A stretch of DNA of 64,000 nucleotides from Prinia subflava (GCF_021018805.1 NC_086251.1:18023098-18087097), one strand, 5' to 3'; positions 41,900-53,900 are shown, counted from the stretch's first letter. Notes: generated by a model not told the origin, from the sequence alone. Numbers and translations are program-made.

Positions 41900-42012
41900 T
41901 TTAGTGCTCTGAGTAAACCTGGTCTAGTGAAAGGAGTCCCTGCTTATGTCATGGGAGTTGGAACCAGATGATCTTTAAGGTCCTTTCCAGCTCAAAGCAT
42001 TCTGGAATTCCA
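41900..42012 (+). mobile_element. CR1 LINE 3' terminal fragment
   Basis: A short CR1 tail: AAACCTGGTCTAGTGAAAGG near 41916, TTGGAACCAGATGATCTTTA near 41958 and GGTCCTTTCCAGCTCAAAGC followed by ATTCTGGAATTCC to about 42012. The order and spacing match the CR1 3' end. It is strongly 5'-truncated. Confidence 0.8.
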
Positions 42013-44917
42013 GAGCTGGGGCTCAACAAACATCAGGGGTGAGGGCAAATTAGACAAATGCAATATCCAGGGACTAGTGCAACACAACCAATCTCCATCC
42101 TCCCCTCTAAAACATCTGTGCAAGCAGACTTCAATTTCTCCATTTCTACTTTCCCAAATGGATAAAATGTTACAAAAAGTTAGCTAAAGCAAATGCTTCA
42201 CAGGAGATATAATAGCTGCATCACACACGAGCTAGACAACTTACTCCATGAGTGGCTGTCACATTCGTGGCAATGCTTTCTGCAGACATAAATTCAGTTC
42301 CAAAAGCAACCTTAGCTACTACCAGGCTCAAGGCCAGATGCTGAGTGGCAGCCAGGGAGATGTTGAAAGGAGTGTAAGGATTTGATCCAGGAGCAATTGT
42401 TAAACACCGTGTGTGTCACAGACACACAAGGCTGGGAACACTTAGGAGCTTTCCCTTTAAATTTTAGATGGTAAAACCTATTGCAAGCCAGCTGCAACAA
42501 AATAATTCTCTTAAAAAAGCAGACAGGGCATTTTCAGGGGTGTTTAAATAACCCAGAGATATTCTGGGAAGAGATAACTTTCATTATGGCAGAATACAGT
42601 GCTGGGAACACCTATGGAAAAGGATGAAGGGGTGTAGCAACCACACAGCCTAAGAGAAGCCCTGGTTTGATATTCAGCAGTTTCTTTCCTTCAAGCATTT
42701 GTTTTGCTGTCTGTGTTACCTAGAAAAAATGGGAGCTGGCCAAAACCAAATGCCCCAGCCCTAAATGTGAAAATGCTATTTCAAACAGAGGTCAAATAGA
42801 ACCAGCAACCTGGGGAAAGGAAGACTAAGGACAAAACTGCATAAGGCTTTGCTCCCAGAAACAGGAGCTGCTACCACCATCCATTTTTCTTCCAAAGACA
42901 TAGGCACAACAAAAACAACTCACAAGAGCTCAAAAATCTCACTGGTATTTACTGACAGTGAGAAAATACCAATCCAATGCAATGTGGAAAGTTACTCTAG
43001 ACCAAATAAAAACTGAATTCAATGTGGACTAATGAAACTCTATTTCAACCCTCTACAGTCAGGCTTGTTCAGAATTAAAGTAGCTATAATCAGCTCTAAC
43101 ATAACTCAATTTTGAAGAAAATTGAGTAAAATAGAAGCCACACTGAATAGCTACAGTACAGAAAGGTAAGGTCAGGCAGACAGAGTGCAATGTGGGTACC
43201 AAATCAGATCAAGCTTCCCCTTTCTCCTGTGCAGAGAGTTCCTAAATGAATTTGGATTCTTTTTCATTCTTTAACTTGCTCCATCAAGCACAGTCCTTAG
43301 GTCGTGCTCTGAGGGACATGGATTCTGAGTGCTGTGCAGGATGTCAGCAGGAGCAGCACTGCACGCGTTTCATCTCCATGGAGGCCCAGCTGGGGTGGCC
43401 GAGTGCATTCACCCTACCTGGGCAATGATGGCTGGGCAAGGGAGACTCTGCCCTTGCCAAAAGGACAGGTGAGGGACAAAGAACCACGAGAGATAAAAGC
43501 CTTAAACTCTTCCAGTATTGAGGACTGACTGCCAGACCCTGACCTGATCCTGACACACAAGCAAGCACTGCTCACTGCTGTCACACCTGGGCTAGGCCTT
43601 CAGGAAAGCACAAAGCAGGTGATTCATTTTGCACATAGAAGCTATATCATTAGACTTTGCACCCTGAAGGCTCCTGCTGTATTGGCATTGAAGCTGTAAT
43701 CCATTACATCTGTCTGGGCACACACTTCCTCCACAAAGTGTGTATTTATAGGACTATTAAAAATGTCAAGGACTTTCAGCTTCAGATTCTGACTTCAGCC
43801 TTCCCAGTTTAGATTTTCACTCATATAACTACCTTAATTTCCATTTATATTGTTCATTTTAGTTTCAAGCCACATAGCCTTTACTAGCCTAGACTGACTA
43901 GTTCTGACTGCCTAAAAATCAGCAGAAACAACTGATTAAGGCAAGAGCCTGGAAAGAGTCCTCTATCGAGGCTTGGTACCTCAGTCACCTAAACGATCTG
44001 GGGGCTTGTGTGCCTTAACTCATTCTGTAGTTCCCAGGGAAAAAAATTAATATGTGAAGCACAGTAAGGAACTGTGCTTCAGATGCCCTTTACAGAGGCA
44101 TCATCAGATAACCAGCTGAACCACAGCTCCACTCTGAGGTTTGCCAAACCCCATGGTGAAGTCCTAGACTTAAGCATCAAGATCACCTCACTTCCTGGTC
44201 CTCAGCTGAACAAAATCCTCAGGGATGCAAAATACACACCAACACCAACTACACAATTCACTGTTCCTAAATGTCACCTTTGAGTGGCATCAAACTGCAT
44301 TTTGATAAAATACACCAGGGAAGTGGCTCAAGCTTCTGTGAAATCATGGACAGCTGGCACCTTATTAATCTTTGATTTCACAGCAGTCTCCTTGTGCTAG
44401 CATCTTTGCTTGCTGACATCTCAGCTTTTGGAGAGTTAATGGTTGGAAAAAACAGCATTGTCAAAGCTGAAGGTCTTAATTTTCAATTTAAACCTGAATC
44501 AACCACTTCAGAATCAACCTGTTTCCTGACTGCATTGATATTTCTGCCCAGGACTTCAGATAATCAGTCCCACAAGGGCAAACATTTGGAGTGGATTGCT
44601 ATCAAAGCTGCGTGAAAAAGCATTTAAAGATACACTACAAAAGATGTCTTCACAAAACTCTTCCTCTTCTCTAAGAGTTCAAGGAGACCTACACCACCAC
44701 TAACAATTCCCTTCGTGCAAGTCTCATCCTCCACGGACAGCGTGGTCAGGAGTGACCTGGCAGCTCCTTGGAGCGATTACCAAACCTGTTTCACACACGA
44801 CTTGCGTCTCATCTGTGTCAAGTGGGCAGCTTCTGTTGAGATCCAGGCCACTGCAGCATGCATTGCAATAGCACCAGCATCACAGGACAGCAAACACTGC
44901 AGCAGCTGCATACTCAC

Positions 44918-45109
44918 ACTCAGCAGGAGGCACTTGTTTTCTTTGATGGCACCTATGCAGCCCACGAAGCCGATGATCATGACAAACGTCCCTGTGACGA
45001 TCAGGAGGTTGGCAGCAGACAGGGACGGGAAAGAAGAGGAGAGGGTAGCAAAGTTCCCTTGGGTAACAGCCAGCCAGATGCCTACACCAAGGATTCCACA
45101 GCCTCCCAA
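44918..45109 (-). CDS. TSPAN4: TSPAN4 internal coding exon: TM1 end, small extracellular loop, TM2, tetraspanin signature
   Basis: This is a 192-bp internal exon encoding 64 residues of a tetraspanin, a four-pass membrane scaffold protein that organises tetraspanin-enriched microdomains; TSPAN4 is known for its role in migrasome formation. Read on the minus strand, it opens with LGGCGILGVGIW (end of TM1), continues through the small loop with SSSFPSLSAANLLI and TM2, and ends GFVGCIGAIKENKCLLLS. The stretch from GTFVM to KCLL fits the tetraspanin family signature as I remember it, including the GC and KENKC cysteines that are usual palmitoylation sites. The acceptor is a pyrimidine-rich tract ending CCCAG just above 45109; the donor is GTGAGT just below 44918. 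Both ends are phase 0. By my recollection of the human proteins, about 56 of 64 residues match TSPAN4 (human residues about 22-85) and about 50 match TSPAN9, so TSPAN4 is preferred. The initiator exon is not in this window. Confidence 0.93.
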
Positions 45110-48100
45110 CTGGGAAAACAAAGAGAAACAAAGAAACTCAGTTATTGCATCCAAGCAACCCCAGATCTGAAACCATGTCAATATGGCAGTGGAGCAAACC
45201 AGCAGTCACACCTAGTAAGAAGTGATCTCTCCCTATGACACTTTCAGTAGGAAAAACAAAGGAGAAAGAAAAAAAAATTACAGAGAAATCATCAGTAAGA
45301 TGCAACACTCAAACTGCAAAGTCACACATTTCCTAAATCCAAGACATGACCTTAGATACCAGGTCTTTTGCTCTCTAGTGAAAAAGCAGACACTGAATAA
45401 AGGATAAATTTCCAAATGGTTAGCTCTACAAGGGATTGAAAAAATCCCTATCCTATTTAGTACCTTAGAGAACTGCCCAGAATGGCTGAAGCATTGTCAA
45501 TTCCCCGTTCCTCCCATGCCAATACACCGTCTCTCATCCCTGACACACACCATAAACAAACTTGGCCAGAGCATCCCCCTGGCAGGACACCTCGTACTTC
45601 TTAGTTCCTGTCTAAGGTCAAGCCTCTCCTGGAAGCAAGAGAGCATTTAGAGTGAAAGGCAAAGAGGATTTTGCATTATTATCTAGTCACACAGCACAGC
45701 ATCACTTAGGTTTCTTTCTTCCCTGTTCTTCCTTTAAAATAACCATTTTTTATTGAGTTTATAATTGCGTTTTATTATCCAAATCAATTAAAGGCTTGGA
45801 AAGGAATTGTGTTCACAGAGTAGTAAGCCAGACATATGCAGGAGCATATCCACTAAATACCTGCATAAAGTGGATGAACATAAGGCAACTCATGAACCAG
45901 GGAAGGAAAAAGATAGAGCTAATCCTGGGGCAAAGCTAAACCTCAGAAATGAAACACAGGGGAGAAACACACAAGCCAAAGCAATTCCTTATACTAATTA
46001 CTAAGGTTGTCTCTTAATGCCACTGAATTCCTCCCCAAATAACAGCCAATGAAGGCAGCTGGGTTTTAAGGCAGCACTCCTGACCCCAGCTGCACACCAG
46101 CCTGTTTTGCTCAGCGCTGAGGAACCAAACCACACCTCACTGCAGTGTACCTCAGCTGCACCAAGCCGTGCAGCTCCACCGAGAGAAGGCAAACGCCAAG
46201 ACACAGGGACCTGAACCGCCTCATTTAGGGGCCTCTGCACATTCCAGGCATCCCATATTGCTGTATTCAACCTTTCACAAGTACCCTCCCTCAAGAGGGA
46301 CAGTCCATATCCTGACCACATACACTGGAAACACCTCCCCTCTGCTCCCACTTACAGAGCATGATCGTTAACATTGTCCAAAATGATTAAAGAATAACCA
46401 AGGGAGAGGGGGGTGGGAAGAATACTTAGAGAAGGTAACCCACAGAAAATCATTTAGGCTAAGAGAGGGGATATAAAGAAAAGCAATCATCATGGCTCAA
46501 GGGAAAAAAAAAGGAACCATTTAGGAACAAATTCGCTAAAGAGGGAATAAAACTCTGAAGTTTTACTGAACAGAATGGCATTGAAGGAGATGTCATGAAG
46601 ACCTAAGCTAAAACCAAACTGGACAGAGCGCTGAAATACAGCCAGAAATAGCACTAAACTCGTTGAGGAATGGGATGAAAAGCAAAAGTGCACTTCTGCC
46701 TCTTCAGCTAGGTGGATGTTCGCCTCAAGATCAGCCTGAGAGCTGCAGGCACAGGGAGGCTGCTTGAACAGCCCAATTAAGCCTGATGAACACAGATGCC
46801 CAAGAGCAGCAGAGCCAAGACCTTGCAATACATTTAGCTCTTATCTTCAGTTCTTTGTTCTGAAGAACTCAAAGCACCAATAAAAGGCAGCTTATTTCAT
46901 CACCTTCCACGCTGCTACACTGCATTGAGTGGTACCAACACCTACACCCATCACTTGCATTACAGATTGTGGGTCTCACTGAGGATGCTGTAAAGGCAAG
47001 ACCTGCTTGCCTGCTCCTCCATCATCCACTAAATTCTTTATGATGCACAGTGCTTAAGACAATGTTTTCTGTATGCTTGAATTCAGCATCTTCTGACTCC
47101 AAAGTCATTCTTGTTTGCAAAAACTGGAAATTCACCAGTGGCACAAAACATCAGAAAACCAAGACACCAGAAAACAGTTCATGCAAAATGCCATGACTGG
47201 GGCTGTGGCCATTTAGATCAAGGATGAATATTTCAGGTCAGCTGTTCAGCAGGAGTATCTCTCTACACTGCCCTTGATTCAGAGATACTCTGCTCTCCAG
47301 CAACTCATTATATTCCTATTTTTGAAGAGATAATGCACAGCTCTTCCTTAGGTTGATTGACCAAACTTGAAAGGCACAAAAGAATCCTTTGAACATTAAA
47401 CCACCTGGCTCAAACTGGATTTCATAAAGTCAGCACACATTACTGAAGACTGCTCCACCTTAGTTCAGCTCCATTCCTTTTCCCACACCAGAATAGGCAT
47501 TCATGGTCCCCAAATAAATGTACTAAGCTGTCATACCAGGCACACCCAGAAAACAGAGGCTGTCCTTAGCCCTAGACAAAACTGCTGTTTAAAGCCCCCT
47601 TTGTCCCCAAGAAGCAAAGCACACCTGCAAGTCTCCATCCAGTGGCCTTTTAACACTCAAGCATGTGGTTAAGGAAATGTTTGAAGAACCAAGACCCGCC
47701 AAGACAGGCACAGGAGCCTTTACAACAACAGCCAAATGCTTTCTATTCCAGAACATTCAAAAAGCTTGCTTCTCATCCCCTCTGCCCTCCATTCTGAACT
47801 GAACCCTAATGCAATTCCCACTCTGAGACCCAGGGATTAGAGGCATCACATTTACTTATTCTGGATCAGAGCCAAGAGAAAACAGTTGTAGTTGGTTCTA
47901 TGCTGAATGTCTGTTTTTGCTTCCTCCTCTTGGTATCTAAGGCATGGATAATTTTAAATAGTTATTTACAATGTTCCCTTTGCTCCCATCCCAAACCCCC
48001 AGCCCTTTTTTTTGTGTCAAAGAGTGTCGGAAGCATAGTGAGGAAATTTTAAGTTTTGACAGTTTTCTGGGTTTGCTGATATTTGAAATTAAACAAAATC

Positions 48101-49184
48101 AAAACCATTAACAGGGCTACTTCTGACAATTTGGGGGCTTCTGCACAGGGATGCTGTCATGGTTAAAAGAGAAATCATTAAGACAAAAAGATTAGAGAGG
48201 AGTCCACAGCTGGAACTTGATCTATTGGCAGCCAAATGAGAGTCTGTATTAACTCCATTTGGTGAGTGCAGAGTTGACTTTAAATTTAAAAAAAAAGGTT
48301 CCCTTCAAAGATGCCAGGCTACTGACAATAGCATTTTTTAAAATTCCCTTGTGAAATGCTTAACACATTATTTGCCTAATTTTTCATGATAACCCACTCT
48401 CCTGCAAGCAAGGCAGCTCATGGCAAAACCTGAAACAAAATGCAGTTCTAACTTTTTTTTCCCCCAGTAATTGTTATGTATTTTTTTTAGCACAGTCTTT
48501 TATTCTAAGGTCAAAACAGTAGGACACCAGAGGGAATACTGTCACAGCCCTAAGACACAGGATATCTGAGTCAGGTGTTTGCTTCAGAAAAGACCTCAGT
48601 GAAAATCTCAAATGGGCTGTTTGGTGCCTCTGTGCCTGAGCTGCAAAACTGTGAGGGAAGGACACGAGCAGTGGGTTCTTTACAAGCCCTGGACTTTGCA
48701 ATTGCCTGTGGAAGTAGCAGGATATTCTGCACACGGGCATTTATAGAGCAGAGTCAAGCAGTACAGCAGGTGTCTTACTCTAAAAGCAGAGATTATCTGT
48801 CTCTTCTTCCCCAAGAGATAAACAGACACGTGCACCTGCTCTCTTGGCAAAAGAGCTGGAATTAGATCCTCCAAATTGTTCTAATGGGCTAGAAAATAAA
48901 TTATTCAGGCTTCAGTGCCTACATTTAGAATTGATCTTACAGTATGATAATCAAAGTAATCCCAAACAGCCCTGGATATATGCTTGTTGGTGGAGAAAAT
49001 TATTCTGAAGTTACAGCTACACACTTAAAATACTGCAGCAGAAATTGACTCATTGTTCATTATAATGGCGCTGATGCCTTTAAGTGAGGTTTTTTATTGG
49101 TTTTATTACATGGAAAATGCATCTAATTGAGGTTTCTCATATTGTATCTGATTAGGATCTACTCATCACATTTCCTCTTTTATC

Positions 49185-49185
<1 letters not shown>

Positions 49186-49234
<49 letters not shown>
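49186..49234 (+). repeat. Homopolymer A tract, 49 bases
   Basis: Forty-nine uninterrupted A residues lie between TTTTATCC and TTAAAGAAAAAATTC. No retrotransposon body is visible upstream. Such a run is prone to sequencing and assembly length error. Confidence 0.95.
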
Positions 49235-49236
<2 letters not shown>

Positions 49237-49710
49237 AAAGAAAAAATTCATTGTGTGTTAAGAAAATACACTGATAGGAGAATCCAAGTGGAAAATATGG
49301 CCAGTTGTTCTGCAGTTAAGCTAACTCCCTTGGAGGTTTTTTCTCCCCCAGTCTCTACATATTTAAACTAGAAGGGCTCTCTCAATCCCGCTTGCAAGAA
49401 TATGCTTCCCCTGCCAAGGATGGAGTTAAGGTATACAATGAAAAAAAGCAGCACCTAAGTATCAACAGCAGTGATGTGAACATTATCCTGCAAATGTTCT
49501 TGTAGTATCAGGCACACTTAAATTACTGCTGCTTTCAGACAGACACAGAGAGGGGGTGGAAATGCAATGCATATGTGTATTGACAGGATCAAAGAATCAA
49601 GAATCCTACATGGAGAAGCAGGAGCAGGGTGTAAGGTGCGGAGGCTGCACGCTCCACACAGACCCCTGTGAATGACCTCTCTGTGCAGCTGTTGCCTACC
49701 CAGGAGGGAG

Positions 49711-49774
49711 TGGCCACCTCTGGAAAACACCTTCAAACACATTGGCCACTTGTGGGAAACACCTTCCAGCAGGC
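49711..49774 (+). repeat. Imperfect 32-bp direct duplication flanking the minisatellite
   Basis: TGGCCACCTCTGGAAAACAC at 49711 is followed 32 bp later by TGGCCACTTGTGGGAAACAC at 49743, both continuing with CTTC. It adjoins the left end of the 30-bp array, so the locus has duplicated on more than one length scale. Confidence 0.75.
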
Positions 49775-49780
49775 AGCTCG

Positions 49781-50298
49781 TGGCCATCAGACTGCTGAAG
49801 CCCTGGTAGCCATCCATTAGACTGCTGAAGCCCTGGTAGCCATCCATCAGACTGCTGAAGCCCTGGTAGCCATCCATCAGACTGCTGAAGCCCTGGTAGC
49901 CATCCATTAGACTGCTGAAGCCCTGGTAGCCATCCATTAGACTGCTGAAGCCCTGGTAGCCATCCATTAGACTGCTGAAGCTCTGGTAGCCATCCATTAG
50001 ACTGCTGAAGCTCTGATAGCCATCCATTAGACTGCTGAAGCTCTGGTAGCCATCCATTAGGCTGCTGAAGCCCTGGTAGCCATCCATCAGACTGCTGAAG
50101 CCCTGGTAGCCATCCATTAGACTGCTGAAGCTCTGGTAGCCATCCATTAGGCTGCTGAAGCTCTGGTAGCCATCCATCAGACTGCTGAAGCTCTGGTAGC
50201 CATCCATTAGGCTGCTGAAGCCCTGGTAGCCATCCATTAGGCTGCTGAAGCCCTGGTAGCCATCCATCAGACTGCTGAAGCCCTGGTAGCCACCCATC
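49781..50298. repeat. Minisatellite, 30-bp unit, about 17 copies
   Basis: Sixteen complete 30-bp units run from 49801 to 50280, with a partial unit before (from about 49781) and a partial unit after (to about 50298). On the plus strand each unit starts CCCTGGTAGCC and ends GACTGCTGAAG or a variant. Only four unit positions vary, all by transitions: position 2 (C/T), position 6 (G/A, once, at 50016), position 18 (T/C) and position 21 (A/G). T at position 2 clusters in two runs of three units (49981-50070 and 50131-50220). No unit carries an indel. This near-identity implies recent expansion or ongoing homogenisation, so copy number is probably variable in the population. Confidence 0.97.
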
Positions 50299-50596
50299 TG
50301 CACCACGGACCGACTGCAGCGTGCAGCACGCCTGACACTGCACGGATCAACTCTTTGGCAGAGCTCACGAGACAAACTGGGAGTGTCACCTCAGTGGGAC
50401 ACAGGCTGCACTTCTTTCACTAGCCAGAGGTCTGACATTTAACAAATATGGGATGGTAGAAGCACATTTCTACCCTTAAGAGTATTGAGGCTCTAGAGCT
50501 CTGCAGTGTAAAACTAAAGGATATACACAAACTCCATCCAAAATGGTCATGACCTGAGCTGTGTTCTTTCAGCAAGAATTTAAAAAGAACTAAGTG

Positions 50597-50622
50597 AAAA
50601 AAAACAAACCAAACAAAAACCA
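50597..50622 (+). repeat. A/C-rich low-complexity tract
   Basis: AAAAAAAACAAACCAAAC followed by AAAAACCAC, about 300 bp past the minisatellite. Confidence 0.8.
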
Positions 50623-50689
50623 CTTGAAAAAAGATCAGTCAGTAAGGACTGCACTCCTGGGAGTGAAGAGAATGGAACAATGGCATTCC

Positions 50690-50945
50690 CTAAACACCAA
50701 TATGGGATAGGAAAGGTGAATAGAGGATCATTATTCATTTTTCTTGAGATTAAAAAAGGTAGAGGTTATTTGGTCTGCAGATTGAAAACCAATAAAGTCA
50801 AGTACTCTTCCACAAAACATTTAATTAAATTCTGGAATTCATTGCCACAGAGTTTTGTGGATGTTGAAATATATGCAGGCTCAAAAAGGGATTACACAAA
50901 TCAAATGAGAGCAAGGTATCCTGGCATTTCTTATAAATGATATTT
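50690..50945 (+). mobile_element. Ancient CR1/L3-like LINE fragment
   Basis: The segment CTGGAATTCATTGCCACAGA near 50832, followed by a TGTGGATGTTGAAATATATG block and a CAAAAAGGGATTACACAAAT block near 50883, resembles the conserved 3' part of ancient CR1/L3 elements (a 'wrong-length, easily recognised' motif of the form ATTCATTGCCACA...). An 86-codon reading frame crosses it, but this looks like a relic and not a gene. Confidence 0.5.
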
Positions 50946-53900
50946 TACTTGCAGCCCTTACAGGGGAAGACCTTAAACTATTAATCGGAGGAGCTAATTA
51001 AAATATCCTGTCTTGTCCCTCCTTTTTTCTTACATTCTCTCTAAGCATCCCTGAGCAACCATAACCAAAATAGGGTACTCAGCTAGATAAAACCTTTTCA
51101 ACATTATGGGTATTTGCTTGTTCTCCTTACTTCATCCTCTTCCCCCACGAGTTTAAATGCCCCCTGAAAGTTTGAATTTGATTTTTTTTTTTGTTTCCTT
51201 GTTTGACTTGGCATCAGCCTATATCTATATAGGCAGAGTTATAGATACAGACACCAATCAAGGAGTTAAATCCCTGTTTCTCCCAACCTACATATCATAT
51301 CCTGGATTTTGTATCAATGAATACATAGATTATTTCAATGTAAAATTTAAAGATCTGTTAATTCATCAAATTTATTTAATTTAGAAACAAATTCAAAATC
51401 CCTGTCTCCCTCAGATCCACTGGACCTACAAATGCTGTTTTTCTTTTCCAGTCAGCCTGCAGATCGTATTCAGCCCCTTCTCTCCCAGAAAGGGGAAAGG
51501 GAAAGGTAAGTGCATAACTGAGTAAACCATAAAGCATTTCAAATGCCTGTCTCTTCAGCTCTACATATAAGCAGTAAAAATGTAAACGCTCTGTGAAACT
51601 AGTTGTTTGGCCCTACCATCTCATATCCTTTTCACTTTCATTAAAAACTAGTTTTGAATACAAAAATCTCACATTGCAATGTGGGCCACTATGCAGGCAA
51701 GCAGCAGCCAAAGACCTCCCAGAGCTGCAGGCCCCATCCCCAGGTGGTGTCAGCAGCACGACTGAGGGGCTGCCACCCCGAGAACAACAGCCAAGGAACC
51801 AGCCTGGATGTCCCACTGGACATTTTCTCCTGAATTAATGTGCTGCCTGCCTCCCCTCTACAAGCCAGTGTCTTGTCAGTAGTGCAGCACAGTGTGTAGC
51901 ACTCACTGTAATTTCAGAGTAGGTGTGCTGTGCCATCTTCCATGAGCCTGAACCTGACACCCTGCAGGACAGGCAAGCAGCTGCTACATGAACACAGACA
52001 GCTGAGTGCTACAGTCCCAGCCTGTGCTCTGCCTGCCAGCACGACATTCGTGCCCCCACTGCCCTCTAACTCCACTGTGCTTTGTAAAAGGTTAGAGGAA
52101 ACACACATCAATAGTGCATGTTGGTGTTTTGCTTCCCTTTTGACCCTTCTCTCCTACAAACAGGCTTTGTTTTAGCATATTCCACCCAGTGCATGAGCCT
52201 GACAAAAACCAAGTGATTTTATCAAGCTTAAAAGGGGCTCTGAAGTCCTGTTTGTAAACTGCGTGAGCAAAGAAACATCACAAGAACGGCATTCCTTTTC
52301 ATACTGTCAATAATGGAAACATTCAAAACGCTGCTTTCTCAGTTATCCTGGTGTGGATTGAGCCTCAGGAACTTAAGCCCCAAGAAATTCATTATTCCTT
52401 CTCAGCAGAGTTCCACCACTAAACTGCAGTCTCATACAACTGAAGTAAATTTGGGGACAATTGAAGATGTCAAAAGACAGACTCTCACGCTGACACCCCG
52501 CCAATGGAAAAGTGAATAAAGAGTCATTCAGGTAATCCCTGCTGTTTTATGAGTAGCACTCTCCTACACACTTGCTCCTCCAAACCATAGCTAGCTATCA
52601 ACTACAGGTACACAGGAACAGAACTGCAACATTTATGAGTTAATACCTCCAACCTAAAACGTGATGGTTTCCCTACATGGGCTCAAAATTCATTGAAACA
52701 CTTCAATGTGTGCTCAATTGCATCCTTATTCAGCAATGCAATAAAAGAATGTGCTTAACTGCCACTGACCTTAATTAGGCCCTTTTGTAGTGCACTGAAT
52801 TGCCCTGCGCTGCAAAGCTCTGTCACCAAGGATGTAAAAACTTGCAGGAATAGAACAGGTGAGAATGACCTATTAATGCAGCATTGCTGATAAAAGATTA
52901 AACATAATAAAAGAATATTAAAAAGTGGTGATTATCAGTGTCATGAACATCCAATCTGGCAACTTGTCTAAATTGTAATTCAAATTAAAGATTATGAGGA
53001 AAGCAGTGAGTTAATGACAACTTACTGAAACAGAGCAAATGCATGAGTTAGAAAAGGAAAAGGGATGAATGCAAGATCACTACACTTTCCAGGTTCTAGC
53101 TTTAACTGCTGTCAAACTGAAAGTGTTAAACCTTTTTCATCTGCTCCTCAAATGTAATTTCTAAATCCACCTGGGATTAGTGTAATGAAATAGATACAGT
53201 TGTAATGAGGAATGCATGCATGAGGTCTGGAATCAGAATCCATCAGATGAAGGCAATCGTTTAACAAAGAAGCAGCAGTGGAAGGAAAGTGGGTGGGACC
53301 AGGAGTCTCCCTTCTGTTCCATCCCTACAGCAATAAATAACTTTTAAAATTACTTGGTAGCATAAACTGGGACAAGACCAGATCTGGAGCTCTAGGTGCA
53401 ATTGAAGTCACCTGTTGTCACATACCTATCATTAAATACTGAAAGCAATAGAAGCAAATATAACTGTAAAGTTTAGGGAGTTACACACCACCAATCCTGT
53501 GATTTTGTAAAGGAGATTGCTGATGGAGAATTTTACCTGAACCATTTGGTGAGATGCTGAGAGAAACTGAGAATAATAAGTCTCAAACAGTGACTCCAGA
53601 GGCCACAGCTTAGTTCTTAGGTTTAGCACAGATTTCCTGTATTAGGTAATGTCCAGATTATTCAGTATCTTTAGTGCTTTTCTCTCTCCTGGAGGTACTG
53701 GATTGGTTTAGAGTAAACAGCAGTGAAATACAATGATACGAGTCCCATACAAAACAAAAGATAAATGAACAGGCTCCTTACAGAACACAAAGATGACAGA
53801 AATGGTCATTCTATTTCATATTACTTGAAAGTTTTTAAAACATGTTGTAACAAGCACAACCTGCAGAAAAATAAAAAGAAACCAAATTTTATATTGCATG

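Larger units (their letters stand above)
26974..44917 (-). other. TSPAN4: Complete TSPAN4 intron (between TM2 and TM3 exons), 17.9 kb
   Basis: This interval is bounded by a GTGAGT donor at its high-coordinate end and a TTGACAG acceptor at its low-coordinate end, so it is a full phase-0 intron. I see no convincing exon on either strand. It holds a minus-strand CR1 3' end (about 32618-33160), plus-strand CR1 3' ends (about 36640-36925 and 41900-42012) and a MIR-like SINE (about 38955-39160). A 12-base T run lies at 34285-34296. The rest (about 27000-32600, 33200-36600, 37000-38900, 39200-41900 and 42050-44900) is unique-looking intronic DNA with only short chance reading frames. Confidence 0.88.
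49518..50375 (-). other. Unproven 285-codon reading frame spanning the minisatellite
   Basis: A minus-strand frame opens with ATG at 50375 and closes at 49518. About 26 non-repeat residues (MSRELCQRVDPCS...) are followed by roughly 17 decapeptide repeats MDGYQGFSSL or MDGYQSFSSL (about residues 27-198) and an 87-residue non-repeat tail that looks random. The frame is long because the unit is 30 bp and has no stop in this frame. Three of the four variable unit positions are silent here (TAC/TAT, CTA/CTG, AGT/AGC); only GGC/AGC changes the protein. A second minus frame is also open for 215 codons (49696-50343). All three plus-strand frames contain stops in every unit. I recognise no homolog, signal peptide or domain, and it sits inside a TSPAN4 intron on the same strand. 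A chance frame over a satellite is the simplest reading. Confidence 0.2.

Noticed and set aside
49781..50298. Considered as a CRISPR-like array
   Set aside because: Units abut directly with no unique spacers, and the host is a vertebrate; it is a minisatellite.
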